The position numbers were made by a program, and so were the translations under genes. The notes beneath the pieces were generated by a model. The model was not told where the DNA came from. It made no database searches and worked only from the letters and a program-made list of their open reading frames with translations. From contig NC_081406.1 of the NCBI RefSeq assembly GCF_030272615.1, positions 247,807,218 to 247,871,217 of the forward strand: DNA of 64,000 nucleotides, given 5' to 3'. Source of the DNA: Cryptomeria japonica. Its lineage: Eukaryota; Streptophyta; Pinopsida; Cupressales; Cupressaceae. Positions 10,511 to 22,470 of this stretch are shown piece after piece; position 1 is the stretch's first letter, and each line of letters begins with the position of its first letter.

Positions 10511-13500
10511 GTGGTGATAGACTCAGGGTCTACTGACAACATTATGTCAGAGGAAGTAGTAAGTAAACTGAAGTTGAAAATAATTACACATAGTAATCCA
10601 TATAGGGTAACTTGGCTCAAGAAGGAGCAGCATATGGTAGTGAATGAACAAACATGGGTTGAGTTCAACATAGGTAGTTATAAGGATAAAGTCTTGTGTG
10701 ACTTCCTACCTATGGATGCTTGCCATCTACTTGTGGGTAGACCATGGCAGTTTGACAGAAAGGCCATTCACAATGGAGAGGAGAACTCTTATTCTTTTCA
10801 AAAGGATGGAGTTACATTCCACATTCAGACCCTAATTGAAGAAGGAGAGAGCAGAAAAATTAAAGGCCCAAATGTGTCATTAGTGAGTGAAAAAGAGTTC
10901 ATTAACACTCTCAAGGAAGAAGGAGTGGGATTTTTTCTTATAGTGAAACCAAAGGAAGCAAAGCAAGAAAAAAAGGTTCCAATACCTCATGAAGTGCAGT
11001 AGGTACCAAACCAGTTCAAAGAAATTATAAGTGATGGAGCACCAATAACCCTACCCCCTGTTAGAGCCATCAACCATCAGATTGATTTTATTCTTGGAGC
11101 ATCATTAACCAACAAAGAAGCCTATAAGATGACTCCCAAATAGAACAAGGAAGTGGCTAGACAACTCCAAGAATTGTTGGACCAGGGATTGATAAAGAAG
11201 AGTATAAGTGCTTGTGTCGTACCTTCAGTGTTAGCACCCAAGAAAGGAGGAACATGGAGGCTATGCATAGATTCAAGAGCCATAAATAGAATCACTATCA
11301 GGTACATATTTCCTATCCCAAGAATTGAAGACTTGATGGATTGCTTGGAAGGTGTGAAGTATTTCACTAAGATTGATCTCAACAGTGGATACCACCAGAT
11401 TAGAATAAAAGAAGGTGATGAATGGAAAACAACCTTCAAAATAATTGAAGGACTTTATGAGTGGCTTGTTATGTCATTTGGTCTTAGTAATTCTCCCAGT
11501 ACATTCATGAGATTCGTGAATGAAGTGCTTAAAGATTTTATTGGTAAATTTGTTGTTGTATACTTAGATGAAATCTTGATTTTTAGTAGAATTAAAGAGG
11601 AACATCTAGAGCATCTTAGTATTGTATTGCAAAAATTGTATGATGAGAAACTAACAATAAACTTGGAGGAGTGTGAGTTTATGAAGTAGGAACTTGTCTA
11701 TCTCGGATTTGTAGTTTCAGAAGGAGATTTCAAGATGGACACATCAAAGGTGGAAGCCATCACAAAATGGCCAACACCATAGACAACAAGTGTAGTAATA
11801 ATTTTTCATGGTTTGGCATAGTTCTACAGGAAGTTTATCAGAGGGTTCAATGAGATTTGTGCACCCATGCTGGATACCATCAAAGGAGGAGTTAAGACTA
11901 AGTTTTATTGGACCAATGCAACTAACAAAGGGTTTGAACTTTTGAAACAAAAGGTAGCTACACAACTAGTACTCGTTCTTCCTAATTTTGATAAGTTGTT
12001 CACAATTGAATGTGATGCAAGTAATATAGCAGTTGGTGTTGTTTTAAGTCAAGAGAACAAACCCATAGCTTTCTTTAGTGAGAAGCTCAATGATGCCAAG
12101 AAGAAGTACTCATCCTATGATCTTGAGCTGTATGCTCTTGTCCAAGCTCTTAGGAAGTGGAGGCACTACTTGTTACCTAAAGAGTTTGTTGTTTATACAG
12201 ATAATGAGGCTTTGAGTTTTCTAAATTCACAAGATAAGTTGAGTCATAGGCATGTTAAATGGGTTGAGTATTTGTAGTCATATACATTTTCTATTAAGCA
12301 TAAGAAAGGACAGTGTAATAAAGTAGCAGATGCTTTGAGTAGAAGGCTACTATTAGTGCAAGAAGTACAGATTCAGAGTATTGGAGTTGATTACTTCAAA
12401 GATTTTTACCCCAATGATGAAGATTTTGCAGCCATTTACAAGGTTTGTCAAGAATTTCAGAATCACTTTCATAGTGAATATGCTGACTTTACTTTGCAAA
12501 ATGGTTTGTTGTTTAAAGGTGGATAGTTATGTGTTCCCAAAGGATGGATGAGGGAAAATCTAATCCAAGAAAAGCACAATGGATGTTTGAGTGGTCATTT
12601 TGGCCTTAATAAGACATTGGAACCTGTTCAATGGTTTTACTATTGGCCTATAATGCAAAGGGATATCAGAAAGTATGTTGAGCAATGTATGGTTTGTCAG
12701 ACAACTAAAGGTATAGCTACTAATATTGGACTTTATCAGCCATTACCTATTCATACCAGGCCATGGGAATGTGTCAGTATGGATTTTGTGGTTGGATTAC
12801 CTAAAATGAAGCTTGGTTGTGATAGCATTTTTGTTGTTGTTGACAGATACAATAAGATGGCACATTTTTTTCCTTGCAAAACTACTCATGATGCTAGTCA
12901 CATTGCACACTTGTTTTTCAAAGAGGTTATAAGATTCCATGGATTGCCGGTTAGTATTGTTTCTGATAGAGATGTCAAATTCCTTGGACATTTTTGGAAA
13001 ACTCTTTGGAAAAGACTAGGAACTAATTTGTCTTTTGGTTCAACATATCATCCCCAAACAGATGGTCAAACAGAGGTGGTAAATGGGACACTTGGAAACC
13101 TTTTAAGGTGTTTGACGAAGGAATATGGACAAAGTTGGGATCGGGTTCTTCACCAGGCGGAGTTTGCCTACAATGACAGTGTCAACAGGTCAACTAGGAA
13201 GAGTCCTTTTGAGATAGTATATGGTATGCACCCACGAGATGTTATGGAATTACGGGATCTTGGTGATCTGACGTACAAAAGTGGTCAAGATGATGATGTT
13301 GCTCAATCTATGAAGGAGGTTCATGACCAGGTCAGACGATCTCTCCAAGATTCTTCACAAAAAGTTAAAGCTAGCGTTGATGCCACACAAAGAGATGTGT
13401 GATTTTCTATTGGAGATTTAGTGATGGTACATTTAAACAAGAATCGGCTTCAGAGAGGGATTCCCAGCAAACTACAAATTAGGAGACTAGGCTTGTGTAA

Positions 13501-13858
13501 AATTTTAGCCAAGTATGGCTCTAATTCCTATAAGATAGATTTGCCATCTAATATTGCTTTGTCTCCTATTTTCAAGGTTGCAGATTTGGTTGCCTGCAAG
13601 GGGAAACTTCCCAAGGAGGATGCGCAGGTTTCAGATGTTCAGTAGGCACTTGTCGATCTACCCTTACCTTCATCTACCATGCCTCAAGATGAGAAAGTGT
13701 TGGATTCCCTCATTTTCAAGAAGACTACACACCAAGTCTACATGGAACATTTGGTCAAATGGATGAATAAACCTGATTGTGAAGCAACCTGGGTCCCTGA
13801 ATCCAACTTTGTCAAGTCAAGAATTGATCTCTCCCTACTGTCGCGCACAATCACTTGA
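10511..13858 (+). pseudogene. pol: Degenerate gypsy pol (PR-RT-RNaseH-INT-chromodomain-like)
   Basis: All segments share one frame over 3.35 kb. Protease: DSGS active site at 10520. RT: 11153-11689, ending in a YLDE motif at 11561-11572 where YxDD is expected, so the second catalytic Asp is lost. RNase H: about 11990-12340, with a TIECDAS Asp, a DLELYAL Glu and a YTDN Asp. Integrase: 12548-13402, with a His/Cys zinc-binding N-terminus ending in CMVC and the DDE residues in MDFVVGLP, SDRDVKF and GQTEVVN. A chromodomain-like stretch with LVKW and EATWVPE lies at about 13716-13830. The normal-looking terminator is TGA at 13856. Premature stops are TAG at 11000, 11141, 11687, 11780, 11819, 12275, 12524 and 13643, plus TGA at 13400. 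No frameshift is seen. Confidence 0.93.
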
Positions 13859-13866
13859 CTTCTTTA

Positions 13867-13880
13867 TTTTTGGGGGAGTA
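13867..13880 (+). promoter_or_regulatory. Polypurine tract of gypsy element
   Basis: TGGGGGAGTA abuts the TGGTGC start of the right LTR, as expected for the plus-strand priming site. Confidence 0.85.
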
Positions 13881-15375
13881 TGGTGCAAGATCACTTAAGG
13901 GTTGAAATGCCCTTAACCAATTTTTCAATGTACATACTATGGATTGTCTTTGAGTCATTTTTTATTGCAGTTTTTGAAATTTTGCCTATCGGCAAGACCT
14001 ACCCCAATCTACAAGACTTATCCTAAAGTGGTCGCCAGAGTTCAGAATGAGTTATCAGGTATCAGAAGGAGCGGGTTTATGCTACCTCAATGAGTTAGCA
14101 TGCAGAGTGGAGCGCCTCAGAGATAGTCACCGGGTATCGGATGAAGTATTTTTATGCTACCCCGATGACCCGATGGGAAGGGATAGGTGCGGACTGGGTG
14201 GTATCGGTTATCGGTAGGCAAGGTTCTCACCTACATTGAAACCCGATAGAAAGTGTACAACCGGAGGAGGTTCATAGGCCATCGACATGAATGCTTCCAT
14301 GTTATGCCGAGGCCCAATAGGAAATGCAGAGCGCGATAAGTCGTCATCGACCATCAAAAAACAAAAGTTGATGTTATGTCGAAGCCTGATAGGAAGTGCG
14401 GAGCGCGACAAGTCGCCATCGACCATTGGGAACTAGGATTTGATGTTATCCCGAAGGCCAATGGATAGAGAGCCAACAAAGGAGCCAGTTATCGGTGTAG
14501 GTATGTTTTGGTTATCCCGATCAACTGATGGAAAGGTGCAGATTTTTGCAAGTCGTTAACGGGCATCGGAAGCCAAGTTGTGAGGCTACGCCGATGACCT
14601 GATATGGAACTGTTTTCCTTTTGTTTTGTAACTGTTTGTGTTTCCACGATGGATGAATGAGCTATAAGAGTCTGCAAAGATGAATTGTAAGGGGTTGTTC
14701 AATCATTTTGGAAAAACAAAAGAAATACATACACGTCTATTTCTTGTCCCGATCGCTGAATACTGTTTTGTTTTGTTTTGCTAAATTTTTCATTACAGTT
14801 CTATAGCTAGAGTTCCATTTTTATTGTTCATTCTTTGTTTGAATCCACATTGTAAATATGGCTTTGTCTTGAAACTCCATCGTGGGATCCACACGACCAT
14901 TGGAGTGCTTTAGGAAGACCCAAAAATGTACAGTATGAGTAAAATAGCAGTAGGAGGAAACTAGGAAATGGCAATCACCATTTCTGCATACTGAGCATAG
15001 GCAAGCTTTGAAGTAGTCCGACTAGGTTTCAGTAATGAATGAAGATAACTTGCAAGGAAGGAATCTGCTGAGAACTGGAAGAAGTTCTAGAAGGCTACAA
15101 GCCTGAAACCATGACATTTTGAATCCAATAGAGAAAAGTTTGCTAAACCAAACAAGATGGATGGTGTTGCAATGAGGGAACATGTTTGTGTGTACTGCAT
15201 CCCTGCAAGGTTTTAGTGAGCAAGCTTACGTGGTGAGCTTGAGAAAAGTGAGATAAGCAAACAAAAAATAGGGAAGCCTTGATAAGTCTGGTGAGGTAGA
15301 TGTGAACCCGGTAAGGGATAGAAACAAAACATTAAAGAAGCCTAATTGATGGTAAGCTAGGTAGCCTCCCTATTA
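13881..15375 (+). repeat. 3-prime LTR of gypsy element
   Basis: 1495 bp, starting TGGTGCAA and ending TATTA, followed by TSD GTTTG at 15376-15380. It carries the same internal tandem repeat of about 75 bp as the left LTR (about 14280-14460). Confidence 0.9.
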
Positions 15376-15380
15376 GTTTG

Positions 15381-16539
15381 GCTTAAGATTGACAACTAGG
15401 ACTTACACTTTTGAGTTTCTTTATCCTTATTTTATTGATTTTCATTACTATGTTTGTCTTATTATCAATGACATGCACAAGAAGTTTTCCATCTAATAAC
15501 TCATTTATCTTTTGACAAAACATGTAGCTTAATCAAATTTTAGAGAGAGGGCATTTAGTACACTTTCTTGATTCCAAAATTTACTTTTGCATAAAGAATT
15601 TATGTAGATTCTATGAATTTCAATGCATAGCTTAGTTCCAAAGACATCCCAAAAACTTAAGTTGAATAGGAGGCATACAAGTCTTGAGCTAGGGGCCCAT
15701 AGATCATAGTTTATTTTATTTCTTATATTTCCTTTTAGATTTTCTTTATTTGTTGTTTTTCTGATTTCAACACCATCAAGTATCATTTCTAATGTGGTTT
15801 TGTAGGCTTAGAATAGAATCCTTCATTTCATCAAATTTTTGCAGAGATTCCTACAACTTTCCCATTATCCAAGCATTTTCTTAATTAATGCACTTTTCAA
15901 ATCCAAAATATCTTTGATCCTTTGATATAGAATAGCAACTTCAATCACTCTACTCTCTTTTGCTTAACATAGTTTATTTATTCTTGCATGTAACCTTCCA
16001 AAGTGTAATTAATTTTTTCAATTTATAACTACAAGCTTTAGATTTTTTTCTTCCATCATAGACCTCTACACTAGAAAATTTTATTGAAGCTCTAGATTAG
16101 AAACCTATGATTCCAAGCACCCTATTCTAGCCTTTTTGGGAATAAATTTGATTCTCGAATTGTCCATAAAATGTGTAGTGGTAAAGTGTTCCCCAATGTT
16201 GTCCTCCTTCAAAATTTCAACCTGAAAAAAGGTGTAATTTATGTAATAATACAATTTCCTCTCTCTTTTGAGCATCTACATCTTTCAAGCTCATACTTTA
16301 ATTGAGAATTAAATTAACCATCTTCAAGGCAATTAAAGAGAAATCTAAGGTAAATAATATAAGAAATCAAGTTAGTAATCTTGATCAAGTATTGTGTTCC
16401 TCCATGAATGGAGGTATGTATTAACACCTATCAAGAAACTTCAAGCTTTATGTGAAGCTTCATGGCAAGGGGTTTTACATAAATGTATCATTTGTCAAAT
16501 CAACCTTTTCCTTAAGGTTTGTAGTCTCTACCCTACTAG

Positions 16540-16597
<58 letters not shown>

Positions 16598-17171
16598 GTT
16601 GTAGTGGAGGTTAAATTCCTATTAAGGGTTTTATTTGGGAAAACTCCTTACAACACAAAATCTTTTCTATGCGTGGCTTATAGATCCACCAACCAAAATT
16701 TGCATGATTGCATTTAATAGATTGAGACTTATAGTTCTAGATTTTGAATAGATGAAAACTCATGGACTATGTTAATTAGAACACCTTCTTGATACTTTTT
16801 GGCTAAATTTCAGATGGAGTAATCTATAGAGAATCCTCATCCAAAATCTAAAGTTTTACTTGATAGAAGCGCCTCGAAGACTAGGACATCTAGAAAACTT
16901 ATCTAGCATTTTCAGGATAAAATTTTAGTGATAGGTTCCTTCAGTGTCTTATTTCTAGATTTGTACATTTGTGCTAGCTTTCTCATATGTTTTTGTTTGT
17001 TTATATTAAATATTATTAATTCATAGTATTCTATCTATTTCTTGCATCATTTCTTAATCTAGTCATATCTAATAAATAAAAAATAAAAAAGGGAACAATC
17101 ACTCATAGTGCTTAGCTCTCCAACAGTACTAAAGTTGAACCTAATTGGTTGTTCCCCAATGAAAAATATTG
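15381..17171. other. AT-rich intergenic DNA with a CT microsatellite
   Basis: No gene recognised. A (CT)n run of about 22 units lies at about 16549-16593. The 107-codon frame across it (16394-16717) is carried by the repeat and is not supported as a gene. Confidence 0.5.
16549..16593. repeat. (CT)n microsatellite
   Basis: Uninterrupted CT dinucleotide run of about 45 bp. Confidence 0.95.
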
Positions 17172-17204
17172 GATATTGTTAGTGAATTTTAACAACTAGT
17201 TATG

Positions 17205-17310
17205 CCTTTGTGCTTAAGTTCACTTAGCTATGCTTATGGTTGCTTAAGTTCACTTAGATGTGCTTCTAGTTGCTTAAGTTTTCATAGTTGTGCTTCTAGT
17301 TTAGAGGGCT
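17205..17310 (+). repeat. Short tandem repeat in copia LTR
   Basis: Three diverged units of about 30-40 bp built on GTGCTTCTAGTTGCTTAAGTT. Similar units recur at the start of the right LTR near 18700-18765. Confidence 0.7.
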
Positions 17311-17337
17311 TTGTGCATGACACTTCACTTGTTTCCA

Positions 17338-18420
17338 AGCTTCGACGTTCATTGTATGGTCTCAATTAGGCCCCTCGAGCTTGGTATGAGAGGATGGGCA
17401 TATTAATGCTATCTACTAATTTCTCACATTGAAATTTTGATCCTATAGCTTACACTCAGTGACAGGGGGGAGATATTTTGATATGGATCTTATATGTGGA
17501 TGATTTGATTCTTATAGATAGTTCTTCTTCCATGATTCAGAGTGTTCAGAGAGTATTGATGGATTGGTTCAACATGATAGATCTTGGTCTTCTGCATTAC
17601 TTCCTTGGTCTTTAGGTTATTCCATCTTCAAATAAGATTTTTGTTTGTCAGCACAAGTATGCTTGTGATGTGCTTGAAATATTCGGCATGATTGACTGCA
17701 AGCCTACTCCCACACCATTTCAGCTAGGCGTCGTGTTTTCTCCCAGATCTTCTACTCCTTTAGATATTCCTACATTATACAGGCACTTGGTTGGAAGTCT
17801 TTTATACTTGAGATACACTCATCCTCATATTTCCTTCACAATTGGTCTAGTCTCTCATTTTTGTCATTATCCACATGAGAGCCACTTGAAGGCTTCCAAA
17901 CATATCTTGAGGTATATTCAGAGCATATTGCATTTTGGAATTCATTATACATCATGAGACTCTAAAATTTTTGGCTTCACTAAATCAAATTGGGTTCATG
18001 ATGTTAATGATCGAAAGTCTACTTATGGTTTTGTATGAAATTTTTGTTTTGACCCCATTTTATTTTCTTGCAAGAAGCAATGTGTTATTGTATTATCATC
18101 TACCGAGGCTAAGTATCAAGCATGTATTCTTGCTAGCCAAGAGGCTTTATGGATTTGTCAGTTGTTGACATAATTTGGTTTTCATCTTGATGGTTTCACT
18201 ACTCTTTAGCGTGACAATCATAGTTCCATTCACATTTATTGCAACCTAATTTAGCATTAAAGGATTAAGCACATTGAGATCCACATGCACTTCATTTGAC
18301 AATTGATTCGGGATGTTCTTCGTATCTTGGATTACATATATACAAAGGAAAAAGTTTTAGACATCTTCACTAAGCCCTTGGTGTACCTATGCTACCTTTA
18401 TTTATGGTTAATGCTTGGAG
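17338..18420 (+). pseudogene. pol: Copia RT C-terminal part and RNase H remnant
   Basis: Translation shows the copia signature LYGLN-APRAWYER (with a TAG inside), then YVDDLIL near 17490, LGLLHYFLG, and the RNase H region with a KSTYGF-type motif, SSTEAKYQA, HIEIHMHFI and DIFTKPL near 18370. This order is diagnostic of the Ty1/copia pol C-terminus. At least eight in-frame stops and some frame changes show it is dead. The longest intact stretch is 17670-17957. Confidence 0.88.
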
Positions 18421-18673
18421 TGAAGGAAGTTGTCCTTGTGGGTACTTTTGAGGCCTTGCTTCCATCTAATAATTCATGATTTTTTCATGTATTATATCTC
18501 TCGCTTTTGGAGAGGAGTTTTCTCCAACATGTTTTTACTCCTTTTCTCAGTTTCAAGAGTCTTCTTTTCATTGTACATGGGTACCTAATCAACCCTTCAT
18601 TGTTGAGACCCATTTTTCATATTCATGCATTTGGAGGTTTTTTTACTTCACCCTGAGTTTAATTTAGTAGGGG

Positions 18674-19060
18674 TGTTAGAGCATTTTAAAAACTAGTTAT
18701 GAGTTTTTTCTTAAGTTCACTTATTTGTGCTTCTAGTTGCTTAAAATTCTCTTAGTTGTGCTTCTTCTTCAGCTAGAGTTGGTCTTTTTTTAGCCCCTCA
18801 TCTTGCACTTTAGTTCTCCTAAATTTAGTTTAGGGCATTCTTGTTCTCTCTATATAAGAACATCATTAGGCATTGTAATTTAATCTTGTAATATTTTCTT
18901 TTGAGGAATATCACATATTTTTCTTGCTACTCTCATTTGTGAAAGTTGTTCTAGTTTGTTGTTTGATCTTGCTAGCCTGTGTTGCAAACTTTTCTGTTGC
19001 AAAATTTAATAGAAATGGTTCCTAGTTTGCATCTCTAGGGTAGTGACAACTCATTTCCAC
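18674..19060 (+). repeat. 3-prime LTR of the deleted copia element
   Basis: Begins TGTTAGAGC after the polypurine tract and contains a TATATAAG promoter box (18851) followed by typical R/U5-like sequence. The end is estimated. Confidence 0.55.
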
Positions 19061-19646
19061 AAGATCTCATTTAGCTATATTAATTTTTAAAACTCCAATA
19101 TGTTTGCATTGATTTTCCAACTAAGTATATCCTTATAAATATATTTTTTTTAATTTTTATTATTTTTATTATTTTGGTCAATTTATTCTTTAAGGGTACA
19201 CATTTGAGACTATTATTGTTTAATTATTTTATAATATATATTAACATGGACATATATATAGGTATTTGAATAGTGTATGGATGCATGCATGTGTGTGCAT
19301 TCACATATATGTGAATTTTAAATGTAAACTTAATTTAAATTAAAGTGTGGTACTTCACTAAAATTTATCTATTTATGATAAATAGTAAATATTTATATCA
19401 ATATTTATTTGTACTTTTTTAACATGGATATTGACTTACATATGTATATGTGAAATTTAACATTTTGATTAACATTTACAAGTAATTATTTCCTTAATTT
19501 TCTTCTCATTCTAAATGCACATAGTCTACATTACATTCCAATGGATCAAATACCTACATAGAGTTAATTTCTAATAGATCACATTTTATAACATGAACCT
19601 TCCTCCACCATAAAACCATCCACCTCAAGCACCATCACATTAAAAT
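19061..19646. other. AT-rich intergenic DNA
   Basis: No feature recognised. Confidence 0.5.
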
Positions 19647-19651
19647 CCCTC
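19647..19651. repeat. Candidate left TSD (CCCTC)
   Basis: CCCTC precedes the first LTR copy. The same 5 bp follow the last LTR at 22939-22943. Confidence 0.65.
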
Positions 19652-20086
19652 TGTGAGATTTTCCCAAGATCAAGAGGCAATGGAAAGCACAAATCAGAGA
19701 GACAAAATATATGATAGGAATAAACTATATTCTATCAAGATGCAAAATATGATCAACTGGATCATTACAAGATATAGATTGATTGCCCGTACAAACAATG
19801 TAGATGAGCCTCCTTATATAGGCAAGGCTAGGGATATGTGAGCACACAAACATGACATGTGGCTCAATAAAAAACAAGGGTAGGTAGGAAATAGGTGTGG
19901 TAGGTAGGAGAAACAATATAATATTCCACATGAGGTAGAATGTAACAACAAGATAGAATCAACACCATAAAAGGTGGAAATTCTTCTACACACACTATCC
20001 CAATGTGGCACAAACACCCAAGTGTCTCATACCCAAACTACTATGAAATGCATGTACCTAAGTAAACTTAAGTAAAGTGTAATAAT
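19652..20086 (-). repeat. LTR copy A (extra, incomplete)
   Basis: Homologous to B and C but more diverged. It lacks about 34 bp at the side that would read TGTTGGTG on the minus strand, and ends directly against LTR B. Confidence 0.8.
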
Positions 20087-20554
20087 TGTGAGATTTTGCC
20101 AAGATCAAGAGGCAATGGAAAGCACAAATAAGAGAGAACAAAATAGATGATAGAAATAAATTGTATTCTATCAAGATGAAAAATATGATCAACTAGATCA
20201 TTAAGCATTCGTTACATACAATGAATATGAGCCTGCTTATATAGGCAAGGCTATATGGATATGTGAGCACACAAACATGACATGTGGCTTAATAAGAAAC
20301 AAGGGTAGGTAGGAAATAGGTGTGGGTAGGTAGGAGAAACAATATATTATTCCACATGAGGTGGATCACCCACTAAATGTGGAGTGTAACAACAAGATCA
20401 ACACCATAAAAGGTGGAAATTCTCCTACAAACACTATCCCAATGTGGCACAAACACCCAAGTGTCTCATACCCAAACTACTATGAAATGCATTTCCTAAG
20501 TAAACTTAAGTAAAGTGTAATAATATCCATGATGAATAATTATTTACACCAACA
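20087..20554 (-). repeat. LTR copy B (3-prime LTR)
   Basis: On the minus strand it starts TGTTGGTGTAAAT and ends ATCTCACA. A CTATATAAG box is present on the minus strand (plus TTATATAGG near 20240). Length is identical to copy C. Confidence 0.88.
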
Positions 20555-22470
20555 CCCCCCCTTAAGTGCAACTTAGGGGAATGCACTTAAGTCTACAATG
20601 CAACTAAGCAATGCAAGATGGGTCCTGGCTACTAGGCCATGTTAGGTACCCATGTACAAATGCAAATGCAATCTCCCATAAAGCGGGGAAAGAGAGAAAA
20701 ACCCAATGGGAAAAAACCCTCCCCCAAAAGAAAGATGATGAAAGCACATAATGCTCTCAATGATGAATGAGAAGAACAAAACTATGTCCCCCCATAAGAG
20801 AGAAGAAGAGACCATGAAGCCCCCCCTCAATGTCGAATCTCCTACAAAGATGGTCCAATGATGATGACCAAAAATACCTCCCCATAAGGAAGAAAGAGAG
20901 CCAATGTTTTACCAATAATGTCAAAGTGTGACAAAACCAGGTACCAAGTCGATGATGATGAATCACTCACTGCAACAAAATGAAGGTCAGGCATGGAGAC
21001 AACCTGCTGTGAGCATCATTTGGATACTCAGAAATAGCAGAAATACTGGTACAATCCAAGTCTCACAGGAGCCATGCACAAATGTGTACAATCTAAGTCT
21101 CAACTGAAGCCATGCACCAAGTCTCACAAGATATTCCTAATCTATGTATACAAGAGGATTACATCAAATATGTCAACAATGACAAGATACAAAGAGGTGT
21201 GGCACTTTATGATAGTGCGAGTACAACATTGCTCATGCAAGAGCATGCAACATGATAGTCCAAATCTGGAAACATGAAGATGATGCCACCAAGAAGCCCT
21301 GTAGAATACTGCAGAAAAAGATGCTTATGATTGGGATGTGGCCAAGAGATATAAAGGAGCAAATCAACCCCCCCCCCCCCCCCCCCCCCCCCTTGACTAC
21401 TAGTTGGAAGCACTACAAGATAGGTGTGAAGTGACAAGAAAAAAAGTGTTCCCAATTTGACTTATTAAATGATGTTTGTGTTTTTAAAAGATTTTAAAAA
21501 TCTAAATAAAAACAATTATTATGCCCATGCAAAAAAACTTCATTAAAAAATAAATAAAAAAAATGCAAAAAAGGCGATAGTCATTATTTTTTCAAAAAAA
21601 TGAAATGAAAAAAAACTTTAATAACAATTTATTAAAGACAAAAAAAAACTTCATACAATTTTTGTTTTTATTATTATTAAAAACAATTATTTAAAAAAAA
21701 TAAGAAAAAAGGAATTTCTTTTTTTTTATTTATTAAAAAAAATTAAAAATCAAAAAAACAAAATTATTACCCCCCCACATGGGGGGGGGGGGGGCACAGG
21801 GTGCTGCGGGACCACCGCAGGTACACTGCAGGGCCGTAAGTACCCTACAGTTACCCATAGTGCCTGCGGGGCCGCAGGTGGCCTGCAATACCCACAAGTA
21901 CACTTGCGGGGCCGCAGGTGGCCTACGGGCCAAAAGAAAACCCCTGAATAAAAAATTTTAAAACAAAAACTTTATAAAATAACGTACCCCCCACCAAATT
22001 TTTTTTATTTTTTATTTTTTATTTTTTGAAAATTAAAAAAACGAAAAAAAAAAATAAAAAATTTTCAGACCTGTACCTACAAGTCCGTACAATGGGCTGG
22101 GAGGGGAGATTTTTTCAACTCGGGGTTATGGAGGCCGATTTCGTCGAATTGACAGTCGATCTTGTGGTTTTTGGGCCCTCTGAGTGCAATGGTGATAACG
22201 GATTTGACCAAAAATGCTCCAAAATGGCAGATCGCTATCGGGACAAGTCACCACCCTCCACCTTCAAATGGCTCTAGATTTGGCATCAAATGTCGGATTT
22301 GGATGAAATAAAAGGTGATTCTTACTTTCTCGAACCTCCTCAATCCAATGGTGACCTCATATCTGACCCAACAAGCTCCAATAATAACCTACAATAAAAA
22401 GCTCCAAAATGCAAACCCCAATTTTCTCTCAATTGACAAACCAATGGCACTTCTAATGGCGTTGATACCA
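20555..22470 (-). other. Non-coding interior of the three-LTR element
   Basis: No retroviral motif in either orientation. It contains a conserved block next to the polypurine tract (20571-20700, shared with 36640-36830 and 59640-59800), a run of 25 C (21368-21392), a C7-ACAT-G14 palindrome (21770-21794) and a GC-rich stretch with GGGGCCGCAGGTGGCCT repeats (21795-21930). The GC-rich part gives overlapping frames on both strands that I do not regard as genes. Confidence 0.7.
21368..21392. repeat. Poly-C run (25 nt)
   Basis: Uninterrupted C run inside the element interior; G-rich on the transcribed strand. Confidence 0.95.

Larger units (their letters stand above)
7673..15375 (+). mobile_element. 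Full-length Ty3/gypsy LTR retrotransposon, chromovirus-like, decayed
   Basis: A 7.7 kb element with direct LTRs (7673-9185 and 13881-15375), perfect 5-bp TSD GTTTG, primer-binding site complementary to initiator-Met tRNA, and a polypurine tract TGGGGGAGTA abutting the right LTR. Gene order gag, protease, RT, RNase H, integrase is that of Ty3/gypsy (Metaviridae). A chromodomain-like segment at the pol C-terminus suggests a chromovirus. Both gag and pol carry premature stops, and the RT catalytic motif is altered, so the copy is not autonomous. The LTRs differ visibly (roughly one base in ten by eye), which indicates an old insertion. Confidence 0.95.
17177..19060 (+). mobile_element. Deleted Ty1/copia element
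   Basis: A TGTTAGTGAATTTTAACAAC-type LTR start at 17177 matches TGTTAGAGCATTTTAAAAAC at 18674, preceded by a GTAGGGG polypurine end. The left LTR copy is cut off near 17312 and runs straight into the RT gene, so the rest of the LTR, gag, protease, integrase and the RT N-terminus are gone. The right LTR (18674 to about 19060) has a TATATAAG box at 18851. No TSD could be identified because the outer right border is unclear. Confidence 0.75.

Noticed and set aside
16394-16717. 107-codon frame with a Leu-Ser repeat
   Set aside because: Its core is the (CT)n microsatellite.
21207-21961. Gly/Pro-rich frames around the poly-C and poly-G runs
   Set aside because: Produced by homopolymers and GC-rich repeats inside a non-coding LTR element.
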